This document shows, piece after piece, positions 58,275-64,000 of a DNA stretch of 64,000 nucleotides. The DNA lies in NCBI RefSeq assembly GCF_046736075.1, contig NZ_CP177163.1, positions 3,224,001 to 3,288,000 on the forward strand. Reading direction: 5' to 3'. Both the position numbers and the translations under genes were made by a program. The DNA is from Stenotrophomonas sp046736075 (GTDB taxonomy: Bacteria > Pseudomonadota > Gammaproteobacteria > Xanthomonadales > Xanthomonadaceae). How positions within the stretch are numbered: position 1 is the first letter of the stretch; each line of letters opens with the position of its first letter. Under the pieces are notes generated by a model. It did not search any database. It worked only from the letters and a program-made list of their open reading frames with translations, and was not told the DNA's origin.

Positions 58275-58365
58275 GGAGAGGTGGCAGAGCGGTTGAATGT
58301 ACCTGACTCGAAATCAGGCAGGCGTTTATAGCGCCTCGGGGGTTCGAATCCCCCCCTCTCCGCCA
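58275..58365 (+). tRNA. tRNA-Ser(CGA)
   Basis: 91 bases, class II with a long variable arm. Acceptor GGAGAGG/CCTCTCC, anticodon CGA in CTCGAAA, encoded GCCA end. A hairpin AGCCGCCC-ACT-GGGCGGCT followed by T residues (58378-58402) ends the transcript. Confidence 0.95.
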
Positions 58366-58478
58366 GATCAATGAAGAAGCCGCCCACTGGGCGGCTTTTT
58401 TATTGGTCTGACGGGGAGACGGGTTGATCGCACACCCGCTGGGGTTCGACGGATTCGCCTGGAGCGCATTGCGGGCAG

Positions 58479-58497
58479 AGCCGACCGTTGGTCGGCT
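58479..58497. repeat. palindromic repeat AGCCGACC-GTT-GGTCGGCT
   Basis: Exact copy of the 19-base palindrome at 18529-18547, both preceded by GGCAG. Present between tRNA-Ser and the DUF6165 gene. Confidence 0.75.
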
Positions 58498-58574
58498 GCT
58501 CTCCGGTCCGGCGGCGGGCACCCCGCACGGCGCGGTCCGTTAAACTGGCCGCCTCACGTAACGGATGCCCCACC

Positions 58575-58979
58575 ATGACCGCTGAAATCCTCGTTCCCGT
58601 GTCCTTCGGCGAGCTGCTCGACAAGATCTCGATCCTGCAGATCAAGTCCGAGCGCATCAGCGATCCGGCCAAGCTGGCCAATATCCACGCCGAGTTGAGC
58701 GCGCTGGAACAGACCTGGATGGCGCATCCGGCCGCGGTCAAGGATGTCGCGCGCCTGCGCGCCGAGCTCAAAGCCGTCAACGAGCGCCTGTGGGATACCG
58801 AAGACGCCATCCGCCTGCAGGACAAGGCCCAGGCCTTCGACGAGCGCTTCATCGAACTGGCCCGCACGGTCTACCTGCAGAACGACGCGCGCGCCCGTAT
58901 CAAGAAGGACATCAATCTCGCGCTGGGCTCGGCCTACGTCGAAGAGAAGTCGTACAAGGACTACGCCGCGGGCGTCTGA
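58575..58979 (+). CDS. DUF6165 family protein
   Basis: Protein of 134 residues, nearly all helical with heptad-like spacing (FGELLDKISILQIKSERI, ARLRAELKAVNERLWDTEDAIRLQDKAQAFDERFIELARTVY). It has no signal peptide. The ATG at 58575 follows a weak site. It converges on the glycosyltransferase of an LPS-type cluster, and family members often lie next to LPS core genes, so an envelope link is possible. No catalytic residues are evident. Function unknown. Confidence 0.8.
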   Translation: MTAEILVPVSFGELLDKISILQIKSERISDPAKLANIHAELSALEQTWMAHPAAVKDVARLRAELKAVNERLWDTEDAIRLQDKAQAFDERFIELARTVYLQNDARARIKKDINLALGSAYVEEKSYKDYAAGV

Positions 58980-58988
58980 GCGGCGACG

Positions 58989-59012
58989 GAGCCGGGCAGC
59001 GCCCGGCCCTAC
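58989..59012 (-). repeat. SMAG/REP element between convergent genes
   Basis: On the minus strand GTAGGGCCGGGC-GCT-GCCCGGCTC. It fills the 29-base gap between the DUF6165 gene and the GT9 gene. Confidence 0.78.
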
Positions 59013-60049
59013 CGGTCGGCGACGTACCGTTCGAAGGCCGCAATGCCGTCCTCGACGGTGATCAGCTGCATCACGTCGTCGAACTCCACCTTGGCGCCCC
59101 ACTTCAGTTCACTGGCCGGCTTGCCCAGGAATCTGCGCGCGGCATCGTCGTAGCGGTCCACGCAGTAGCGGCGGTCCGAGTACGGGCCGCTGCGATGTGG
59201 ATTGCTCGCCGCATGCAGACCCAGCACCTTCGCGCCCATCGCGTTGGCGATGTGCATCGGCCCCGAATCGGGGGTCATCACCAGGTTGGCGCGGGCCAGC
59301 AGCGCCGGCAGCTGCTTGAGCGTGTCCTTGCCGACCAGGTCCAGCGCCGGGGTCTGCAGCTGGGCCTGGATGGCATCGGTCATGTCCCGCTCCAGCGTGC
59401 TGCGGCCGCCGCACAGCACCACCCGCCAGCCGCGTGCGGTGGCGTGGTTGGCCACGGCGGCGTAGCGATCGGCGTACCAGTTGCGGCGCACATGGCTGGA
59501 GCAGGGCGAGATGATCAGCACCGGCCGGCCGTCGTCCTCCCACTGCGCCTGCGCCCACTCGAACGCCGCCGGCGGCACGGCCAGATCCCAGCTCACCGTG
59601 TCCTGCACCAGGCCCAGCGGCTCGCAGAAGCTGCCGATCGCGTCGAGCACGTGGATGCCGGGCCGATCAGGGATGCGTTCGTTGATGAAAAGCCCGTGAA
59701 GATCCTTGGAGCGGGCACGGTCGTAGCCGATCCGGCGCTGCGCCGGCACGAACGCCGACAGCACGTTGGCGCGGAACGCCACCTGCATCTGCAGCAGCGC
59801 CTCGAACCGGCCCGGCGGCAGGCTGGCGCGCAGCGCGCGCATCCCGGCCAGCCCGGTCTTCTTGTCGTAGGGGTGGAACACCACGCCGGGCAATCCGTCG
59901 AGCAGCTTGTGCCCGGCCTTGTCGATGATCCAGTGCAGGGTCTGGCCCGGTCGGGCGCGCTGCAGGGTGCGGACGAGGGGGACCACATGGGTCACGTCCC
60001 CGAGTGCGGACAAACGCAAAAGGCACAAGGAAGAGGACGCTGATGGCAT
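59009..60049 (-). CDS. glycosyltransferase family 9 (heptosyltransferase-like)
   Basis: LPS-type heptosyltransferase of 346 residues, GT-B fold. It starts MPSASSSLCLLRLSALGDVTHVVPLVRTLQR, and RLSALGDVTH is the family opening that binds the acceptor. The donor domain has ISPCSSHVRRNWYADRYAAVA, VVLCGGRSTLE and the loop LVMTPDSGPMHIANAMGAKVLGL, with Asp-Ser-Gly-Pro as in ADP-heptose transferases. It is divergent from kdkA, with only 21 bases between their start codons. Together they suggest inner-core LPS assembly; Xanthomonadaceae use Kdo kinase. The exact sugar is not proved. Confidence 0.88.
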   Translation of the reverse strand: MPSASSSLCLLRLSALGDVTHVVPLVRTLQRARPGQTLHWIIDKAGHKLLDGLPGVVFHPYDKKTGLAGMRALRASLPPGRFEALLQMQVAFRANVLSAFVPAQRRIGYDRARSKDLHGLFINERIPDRPGIHVLDAIGSFCEPLGLVQDTVSWDLAVPPAAFEWAQAQWEDDGRPVLIISPCSSHVRRNWYADRYAAVANHATARGWRVVLCGGRSTLERDMTDAIQAQLQTPALDLVGKDTLKQLPALLARANLVMTPDSGPMHIANAMGAKVLGLHAASNPHRSGPYSDRRYCVDRYDDAARRFLGKPASELKWGAKVEFDDVMQLITVEDGIAAFERYVADR

Positions 60050-60070
60050 GGTGTTGTTAGACTCGAAGGA

Positions 60071-60820
60071 ATGGTCGCATTCGACGCCACTGAAGCGCTG
60101 ACGCCCTGCCGCGATGGACGCGGGATGGGTGCCATTCTGTTCGACCGCGAGCGGCTGCGGCAAGCCGAGATGAGCCTGTTCTCGCCGGCGCACTGGGGCG
60201 AGCGTGCGCGCCCGGTGGGTGACGGGGGGCGCGGCGGCGCCTGGTTTGTCGATGCGCCGTTCGGCCACAGCGTGCTGCGCCAGTACCTGCGCGGCGGCGT
60301 GGCAGCCAAATTCAGCCGCGACCAGTACTTCTGGCGCGGGGCCAACCACACCCGCAGCTTTGCCGAATTCCGCCTGATGCGCGCGCTGCGCGCGCAGAAG
60401 CTGCCGGTGCCGCGCCCGATCGCCGCGTTCTACATGCGCGAGGGCCTGCGGTACCGCGCCGCCATCCTGATGGAACGCCTGGAGGGCGTGCGCTCGCTGG
60501 CCGACCGTGCGCTGGTGGCGGGCCGTGGCGCACCCTGGGAGGAGACCGGCCGCCTGATCGCCCGGTTCCACCGCGCCGGCCTGGACCACGCCGACCTCAA
60601 TGCGCACAACATCCTGTTCGACGCCAACGGGCACGGCTGGCTGATCGATTTCGACCGCGGCGTGCAGCGTATTCCCGCTACCCGCTGGCGCGAGCGCAAT
60701 CTCAAGCGGTTGCTGCGCTCGCTGATCAAGCTGCGCGGCGAACGCAGCCACGACGACGTGGAAAAAGACTATGCACGGCTGCGCCGTGCCTACGACCTGG
60801 CCTGGAACCGGGGTTACTGA
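60071..60820 (+). CDS. kdkA: 3-deoxy-D-manno-octulosonic acid kinase
   Basis: Phosphorylates Kdo in the LPS inner core, 249 residues, as in Xanthomonas and Haemophilus. Kinase-like fold: SVLRQYLRGG (ATP-binding), SFAEFRLMRALRAQKLPVPRPIAAF, then the catalytic loop HRAGLDHADLNAHNILFD (HxDLxxxN-type) and metal motif WLIDFDRG. The ATG at 60071 lies 21 bases from the start of the divergent GT9 gene. A later ATG (60125) is possible, but the N-terminal part matches family members. Its stop overlaps the ATG of the next gene by one base. Confidence 0.92.
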   Translation: MVAFDATEALTPCRDGRGMGAILFDRERLRQAEMSLFSPAHWGERARPVGDGGRGGAWFVDAPFGHSVLRQYLRGGVAAKFSRDQYFWRGANHTRSFAEFRLMRALRAQKLPVPRPIAAFYMREGLRYRAAILMERLEGVRSLADRALVAGRGAPWEETGRLIARFHRAGLDHADLNAHNILFDANGHGWLIDFDRGVQRIPATRWRERNLKRLLRSLIKLRGERSHDDVEKDYARLRRAYDLAWNRGY

Positions 60821-61584
60821 TGGACTGGGCGCTGCGTTTCATGGGGGTCGGCAATGCGTCGGCCGTCGAACTGGGGTCGCCGATGGCGGTGATCGAGCGT
60901 GCCGGGCGGCCGTGGCTGACCATCGACTGCGGCGGCGAAGGGCTCACCGCCTTCCAGGCCCACTACGGGCACATGCCGCAGGCGTTGTTCGTGACCCATG
61001 TGCACCTGGACCACGTGGCCGGGTTCGAACGCCTGTTCGTCGATGCATTCTTCTCGCCGCAGCGTCGTGGGCGCATCCGTCTGTACGTGCCGGCCACTGT
61101 GGTGCCGCTGCTGCACCGGCGGGTGGCCGACTACCCGAACGTGCTGGCCGAAGGCGGCGCCAACTTCTGGGACGCGTTCCAGTTGATCGTGGTCGGTGAC
61201 GCCTTCTGGCATGACGGCGTGCGCATGGAGGTGTTCCCGGTGCGCCATCACTGGCCCGAGACCGCCTACGGCCTGCGCCTGAAGGGCGCGCTGACCTGGA
61301 GCGGCGACACCCGTCCGATCCCGGAAATGCTCGCGCGCTTTGCGGATGACAACGAGCTGATCGCCCACGACTGCGGCCTGCACGGCAATCCGTCGCATAC
61401 CGGTGTGGATGACCTGGAGCGCGAGTACAGCCGCGAGCTGCAGGCGCGGATGATGCTGTACCACTACGCCAGCCACGCCGATGGCGAGGCCCTGCGCCAG
61501 CGCGGCCATCGCGTGGCGCTGCCCGGCGAACGCGTGGTGCTGGCCGCGCCGACCGCGGCGAACGTGGTCGCGCAGGACCCCTGA
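60820..61584 (+). CDS. MBL-fold metallo-hydrolase
   Basis: Metallo-beta-lactamase-superfamily hydrolase of 254 residues. It resembles RNase Z-like / lipase-type MBL proteins: VTHVHLDHVAGFERL (HxHxDH), FPVRHHWPETAYGLRL, TWSGDTRPIPEM and DCGLHGNPSHTGVDDL. The ATG is fused to the kdkA stop (TGATG), so it is translated with kdkA. The substrate is unknown. Its position suggests a side role in envelope metabolism, but this is only context. Cytosolic. Confidence 0.86.
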   Translation: MDWALRFMGVGNASAVELGSPMAVIERAGRPWLTIDCGGEGLTAFQAHYGHMPQALFVTHVHLDHVAGFERLFVDAFFSPQRRGRIRLYVPATVVPLLHRRVADYPNVLAEGGANFWDAFQLIVVGDAFWHDGVRMEVFPVRHHWPETAYGLRLKGALTWSGDTRPIPEMLARFADDNELIAHDCGLHGNPSHTGVDDLEREYSRELQARMMLYHYASHADGEALRQRGHRVALPGERVVLAAPTAANVVAQDP

Positions 61585-61586
61585 GC

Positions 61587-61997
61587 ATGGCGGGCAGCCA
61601 GGTGCATGGCGCGCTGGCCGATCATCTGGAGGCGCTGGAACGCGCGCTGCACGATCCGGTCGTGCGTGGCGACGTTGCACGCCTGTCGGCCTTGCTGGAT
61701 GACGACTTCAGCGAGATCGGCAGTTCCGGCGCGGTCTTTGGTCGCGACGCGGCGCTGGCCGAGATCCCGTGCGATCGCGCGCAGGTGTGCATCGTGTCCG
61801 AGGATTACGCGGTGGTGTTGCTGGCGCCGTCACTGGCGCAGGTGCGTTATCGCAGCGCCTATGTGATCGACGGAGCGCGCCAGCGCACGGTGCTGCGCAG
61901 TTCGCTGTGGCGGCAGTGCGGGGACGTGTGGCGGATGGTGTTCCACCAGGGCACGCCAGTGCCGGACCCCCAAAAAGGTGGCGGCCCCGCCGGCTGA
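61587..61997 (+). CDS. NTF2-like / DUF4440 domain protein
   Basis: Small protein of 136 residues with the alpha-beta cone fold of the SnoaL/NTF2-like superfamily. It has LERALHDPVVRGDVARLSALLDDDFSEIGSSGAVFGRDAALAE, a run of beta-strands, then RSSLWRQCGDVWRMVFHQGTP. This resembles DUF4440. It starts two bases after the MBL gene and is probably the last gene of the kdkA operon. Function unknown. Its 3' end overlaps the SRP RNA gene on the opposite strand by about 18 bases. Confidence 0.82.
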   Translation: MAGSQVHGALADHLEALERALHDPVVRGDVARLSALLDDDFSEIGSSGAVFGRDAALAEIPCDRAQVCIVSEDYAVVLLAPSLAQVRYRSAYVIDGARQRTVLRSSLWRQCGDVWRMVFHQGTPVPDPQKGGGPAG

Positions 61998-62086
61998 CCT
62001 CGGCGCCCGCGTCGATCGATACCGTTGCTGCCTTCCGGCCCTGGCGGGATTTTCGACCTAGCGTCGCGAGGGGCCGACGGGGCCAC
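61980..62086 (-). ncRNA. ffs: signal recognition particle 4.5S RNA
   Basis: RNA scaffold of the bacterial signal recognition particle, binding Ffh. On the minus strand the conserved distal hairpin reads CCAGGGCCGGAAGGCAGCAA, with the GGAA tetraloop closed by GCC/GGC and the flanking AGCA. The ends pair: GGCCCCGTCGG (5', 62084-62074) with CCGGCGGGGCC (3', 61993-61983). About 107 bases, the small Gram-negative form. Five T residues on the minus strand at 61977-61973 probably end it. It overlaps the stop codon end of the convergent NTF2-like gene. Confidence 0.9.
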
Positions 62087-62287
62087 CATAGAGACGTTCC
62101 GCAGACAGGGCGATCAGGATCGGCCGCTGGTTGCTGGAGCTGCGCGACGGAACAGGTCCGGCAGTGCAGTCGCGCATTCTAGCGCATGCGCGGCACGCAG
62201 TGCCAGACTGCCGAGTCTGAATCCCGTGTAGCCCGCTGCCCGGCAGACCGCCCATCGGGCGGGCAGGTGGGTAAAATACGCTGCACA

Positions 62288-62336
62288 GGAGGAACGACCT
62301 CCCCCGCATCGGGCATTACTGACCAGGACGGCCTGG
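62288..62336 (+). promoter_or_regulatory. guanidine-II (mini-ykkC) riboswitch
   Basis: Two small hairpins 20 bases apart in front of a Gdx/SugE gene. P2 is CCAGG-ACGG-CCTGG (62323-62336), a perfect stem with the ACGR loop of this class. P1 is GGAGG-AACGA-CCTCC (62288-62302), with an extra A in the loop before ACGA. TAAAAT at 62272-62277 may be the -10. GGCCC at 62335-62339 can pair with GGGCC at 62349-62353. That would trap the AAGGAGG ribosome-binding site (62344-62350) when P2 is not formed. Confidence 0.85.
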
Positions 62337-62355
62337 CCCCATCAAGGAGGGCCGC

Positions 62356-62673
62356 ATGGCCTGGATCTATCTGTTGGCAGCCGGTGTACTGGAAATTGTC
62401 TGGGCGTTCGCGATGAAGCAGTCCGACGGTTTCAGCAAGCTCACTCCCTCGATCATCACCCTGGTCACCATGACTGCCAGTTTCTGGCTGTTGTCGCTGG
62501 CCATGCGCACCTTGCCGCTGGGTACCGCCTATACGATCTGGACCGGCATCGGCGCGGTCGGCGCGTTCGTGGTCGGCATCGTCTTCCTCGGCGAGCAGGT
62601 CAGCGCGATGCGGATCGGCGCGGCAGTGCTGATCGTCAGCGGGCTGGTGCTGATGAAGGTCTCGAGCGGCTGA
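62356..62673 (+). CDS. gdx: guanidinium exporter of the SMR family (Gdx/SugE)
   Basis: Small multidrug-resistance-type transporter of 105 residues with four transmembrane helices. The essential Glu is in AAGVLEIVWAFAMKQSDGF (residue 13). The Gdx-type pattern WTGIGAVGAFVVGIVFLGE follows in helix 3, and KQSDGF replaces the EmrE-type motif. Gdx exchanges guanidinium for protons. The guanidine-II riboswitch directly upstream supports this role over a general drug pump. AAGGAGG lies six bases before the ATG. Confidence 0.93.
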   Translation: MAWIYLLAAGVLEIVWAFAMKQSDGFSKLTPSIITLVTMTASFWLLSLAMRTLPLGTAYTIWTGIGAVGAFVVGIVFLGEQVSAMRIGAAVLIVSGLVLMKVSSG

Positions 62674-62738
62674 GCCGTCAGCGGCCCGGGCCGTGGCCGT
62701 CGGTCACGCCCCGGGTCACGGTGACGCCCAGGGCGGGT

Positions 62739-63254
62739 TCACCCGGCGGTCCAGCGGCCGCCGCCCTGGGTGCAACTGTCCGGCAGTCCGGCCAGGTCGT
62801 CAGCAGCGCGCTCGTAGTAGTAGCCATCGAAGGCAAGGCCGAACAGCCCCGTGCAGCTGCCCTGCGACGGCGACGGGCAGGCATCCATGTAGCTGACCTG
62901 GCCGGCCTTGCCGCCCATCTGCGCAGAGGTGGACGCCAACCCTTCGCAGATCTTCTTCAGCTCTGCCTCGCTCGAGGCGCCGCTGGACTGCACGCAGTCG
63001 CGGGAGCGGATGGTCTTGCCGAACAGCGTGAACTCACCGGCAATCATGCAGGCCCGGGGCGGCTGCGCCTGGCCTGGGGTGGTGTGGGTCACCGCTGCGT
63101 TGGGCGCCGGTGTGGCATCGGCCTGCGGAGTGCTGGCCTCCGGCGCTGGCGCTCCCGACGCAACCGGCGCGTCGGGGGCTGCCGGTTGCGTGCAGGCGGC
63201 CATGCCGACCGCGCAGGCCAGTACGAGGGCATACCGCGGAATCATCCGTGTCAT
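62739..63254 (-). CDS. small lipoprotein of unknown function
   Basis: Lipoprotein of 171 residues: signal (MTRMIPRYALVLACAVGMAACTQP) with lipobox GMAAC, so the mature N-terminus is a lipidated Cys near residue 21. A Pro/Ala/Ser/Thr-rich linker spans about 22-65. The C-terminal domain has six cysteines (ACMIAG, RDCVQS, KKICEG, DACPSPSQGSCTG, DSCTQGG), likely disulfide-bonded in the periplasm. No family recognised. Longer in-frame starts exist but lack a signal. It precedes the convergent gdx gene end. Confidence 0.72.
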   Translation of the reverse strand: MTRMIPRYALVLACAVGMAACTQPAAPDAPVASGAPAPEASTPQADATPAPNAAVTHTTPGQAQPPRACMIAGEFTLFGKTIRSRDCVQSSGASSEAELKKICEGLASTSAQMGGKAGQVSYMDACPSPSQGSCTGLFGLAFDGYYYERAADDLAGLPDSCTQGGGRWTAG

Positions 63255-63348
63255 CGCGCATTCCTTGCAGTTGACTGAGCGGCTGATCCTGCCACAGGGA
63301 AGGGGCGACGCACCATTGCCCCACTTGGGGGGCATCCCCGCAGCCGGG

Positions 63349-64000
63349 CTAGTGTGCAGTGGCTCCAATGTAGGCAAGGAAGCGCAGTGCCGCGTCCTTG
63401 CCTTCAAACGAGGCCTCAACGCGGTCACCGTTGGAGTAACGCACGAGGATCTCGTACTTGCGGAACGCGCCTTCGTCGACCTTGCTCTGGTCATGCTCGG
63501 CAACGAACTGCGTTGCCGCATCCACGCCGGCGAACTCCCTTTCGGCACCGTGCAGTGGCATGACCATGACCTTGGATACGCCCCTGTCGATGGCCTTCTT
63601 CAGGTTGTCGAAGAATCCCTCCAGCTGCGTTTTATTGCTCCCGGTCAGGTGCGCTTTGAACGAGGCTCTCTTTTCGGGCGTGAGCGCTTCGATCTGTTCC
63701 ACGGCATGTGCGAATTGCTGATCCGGCGTGTCCTCATCGAATCGTGCGTCAATGCCAACGGAGGCGAATGCCTCAACAATCGAGTCATAGGGCATCAGGA
63801 TGGTCTCGAAGCCACAGCTGCGCATCTGCGCCAGCGACTCCTTGGTAAACACGCCCGCGAGAATGACGCCAAGGAAGGGCTTGTCCCAGTGGTGCTTTTC
63901 GGCGATCGGCATGACCGCACCCTGGATCTCCTGGGCTTTTGCGCGGGAGTGTTTCGTGTAGCGGCGCCAGGCCGCTTCAATGAAGGCGACGGGACGCCCA
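63349..64000 (-). CDS. unidentified protein, 5' end outside window
   Basis: About 217 residues are visible from the window edge to a TAG stop at 63349. An internal ATG at 63912 (MPIAEKHHWD) is not a convincing start, because the frame continues upstream through PVAFIEAAWRRYTKHSRAKA. The visible part has conserved-looking hydrophobic strands (FLGVILAGVF, FETILMPYDSIVEAFASVGID) and a helical C-terminal half (LEGFFDNLKKAIDRGVSKVMVMPL). The FIEAAWRR...K arrangement recalls PD-(D/E)xK nuclease-like folds, but this is only a weak resemblance. Codon use is less GC-biased than its neighbours, hinting at acquired DNA. Function unknown. Confidence 0.6.
   Translation of the reverse strand, partial: GRPVAFIEAAWRRYTKHSRAKAQEIQGAVMPIAEKHHWDKPFLGVILAGVFTKESLAQMRSCGFETILMPYDSIVEAFASVGIDARFDEDTPDQQFAHAVEQIEALTPEKRASFKAHLTGSNKTQLEGFFDNLKKAIDRGVSKVMVMPLHGAEREFAGVDAATQFVAEHDQSKVDEGAFRKYEILVRYSNGDRVEASFEGKDAALRFLAYIGATAH

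Overview
The window is chromosomal DNA from a Xanthomonadaceae bacterium, almost certainly a Stenotrophomonas. GC content is high, and GTAG-headed palindromic repeats of the SMAG/REP type are scattered between genes. Core gene order (tig-clpP-clpX-lon-hupB-ppiD; folC-dedD-cvpA-purF; gloB-methyltransferase-rnhA-dnaQ; phoB-phoR-ppk-ppx; kdkA next to a family 9 glycosyltransferase) is that of this family. Most of the window is core chromosome. The accessory-looking parts are the two ends and a few single genes.

Layout. 1-1560: 3' part of a HlyD/CvaA-like secretion adaptor and a small membrane protein. 1806-4692: an unknown protein, a bacterial Suppressor-of-fused protein, a glutathione S-transferase and a SleB-like wall hydrolase. 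4986-8853: 2,4-dienoyl-CoA reductase, a YczE/YitT membrane protein and an MDR oxidoreductase. 9226-10317: OprF/OmpA-type porin. 10768-12572: an RsuA/RluB-type pseudouridine synthase between two small exported proteins that share a C-terminal motif. 12643-16085: threonine catabolism (kbl, tdh) around a TIGR02001 outer-membrane protein and a SMAG array. 16254-24935: S46 peptidase, histidine phosphatase, folC-dedD-cvpA-purF and a DUF455 protein. 24908-27894: an orphan Tle1/DUF2235 lipase and a secreted zinc protease. 28020-38126: lpxH, a PAP2 phosphatase, a glycosyltransferase, ppx, ppk, phoR, phoB (with a candidate Pho box) and a BepA-like protease. 38280-41864: glutaredoxin, AhpD-like protein, NAD-type isocitrate dehydrogenase, a TSUP permease and a BI-1 protein.

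42044-43546 holds six tRNA genes (Pro, Arg, His, two Lys, Leu). The two tRNA-Lys genes sit in a nested duplication that has left tRNA 3' fragments. 43782-52943 is the proteostasis block (trigger factor, ClpP, ClpX, Lon, HU, PpiD) with tRNA-Val and three identical tRNA-Asp genes. 53106-53357 is a non-coding region built of two long-armed inverted-repeat elements. 53517-58107: MltD, GloB, a methyltransferase, RNase HI, DNA polymerase III epsilon and a PP2C phosphatase. 58275-61997: tRNA-Ser, a DUF6165 protein, an LPS-type heptosyltransferase, Kdo kinase, an MBL hydrolase and an NTF2-like protein. 61980-62086 (minus strand) is the SRP 4.5S RNA gene. 62288-62336 is a guanidine-II (mini-ykkC) riboswitch in front of a Gdx/SugE guanidinium exporter. 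The window ends with a small lipoprotein and the 3' part of an unidentified gene.

No integrase, transposase, CRISPR array or restriction-modification gene was recognised. The strongest signals outside ordinary annotation are the guanidine riboswitch with a visible switching mechanism, the tRNA-Lys duplication, the paired inverted-repeat elements at 53.1-53.4 kb, the exported protein pair around the pseudouridine synthase and the orphan T6SS-type lipase.
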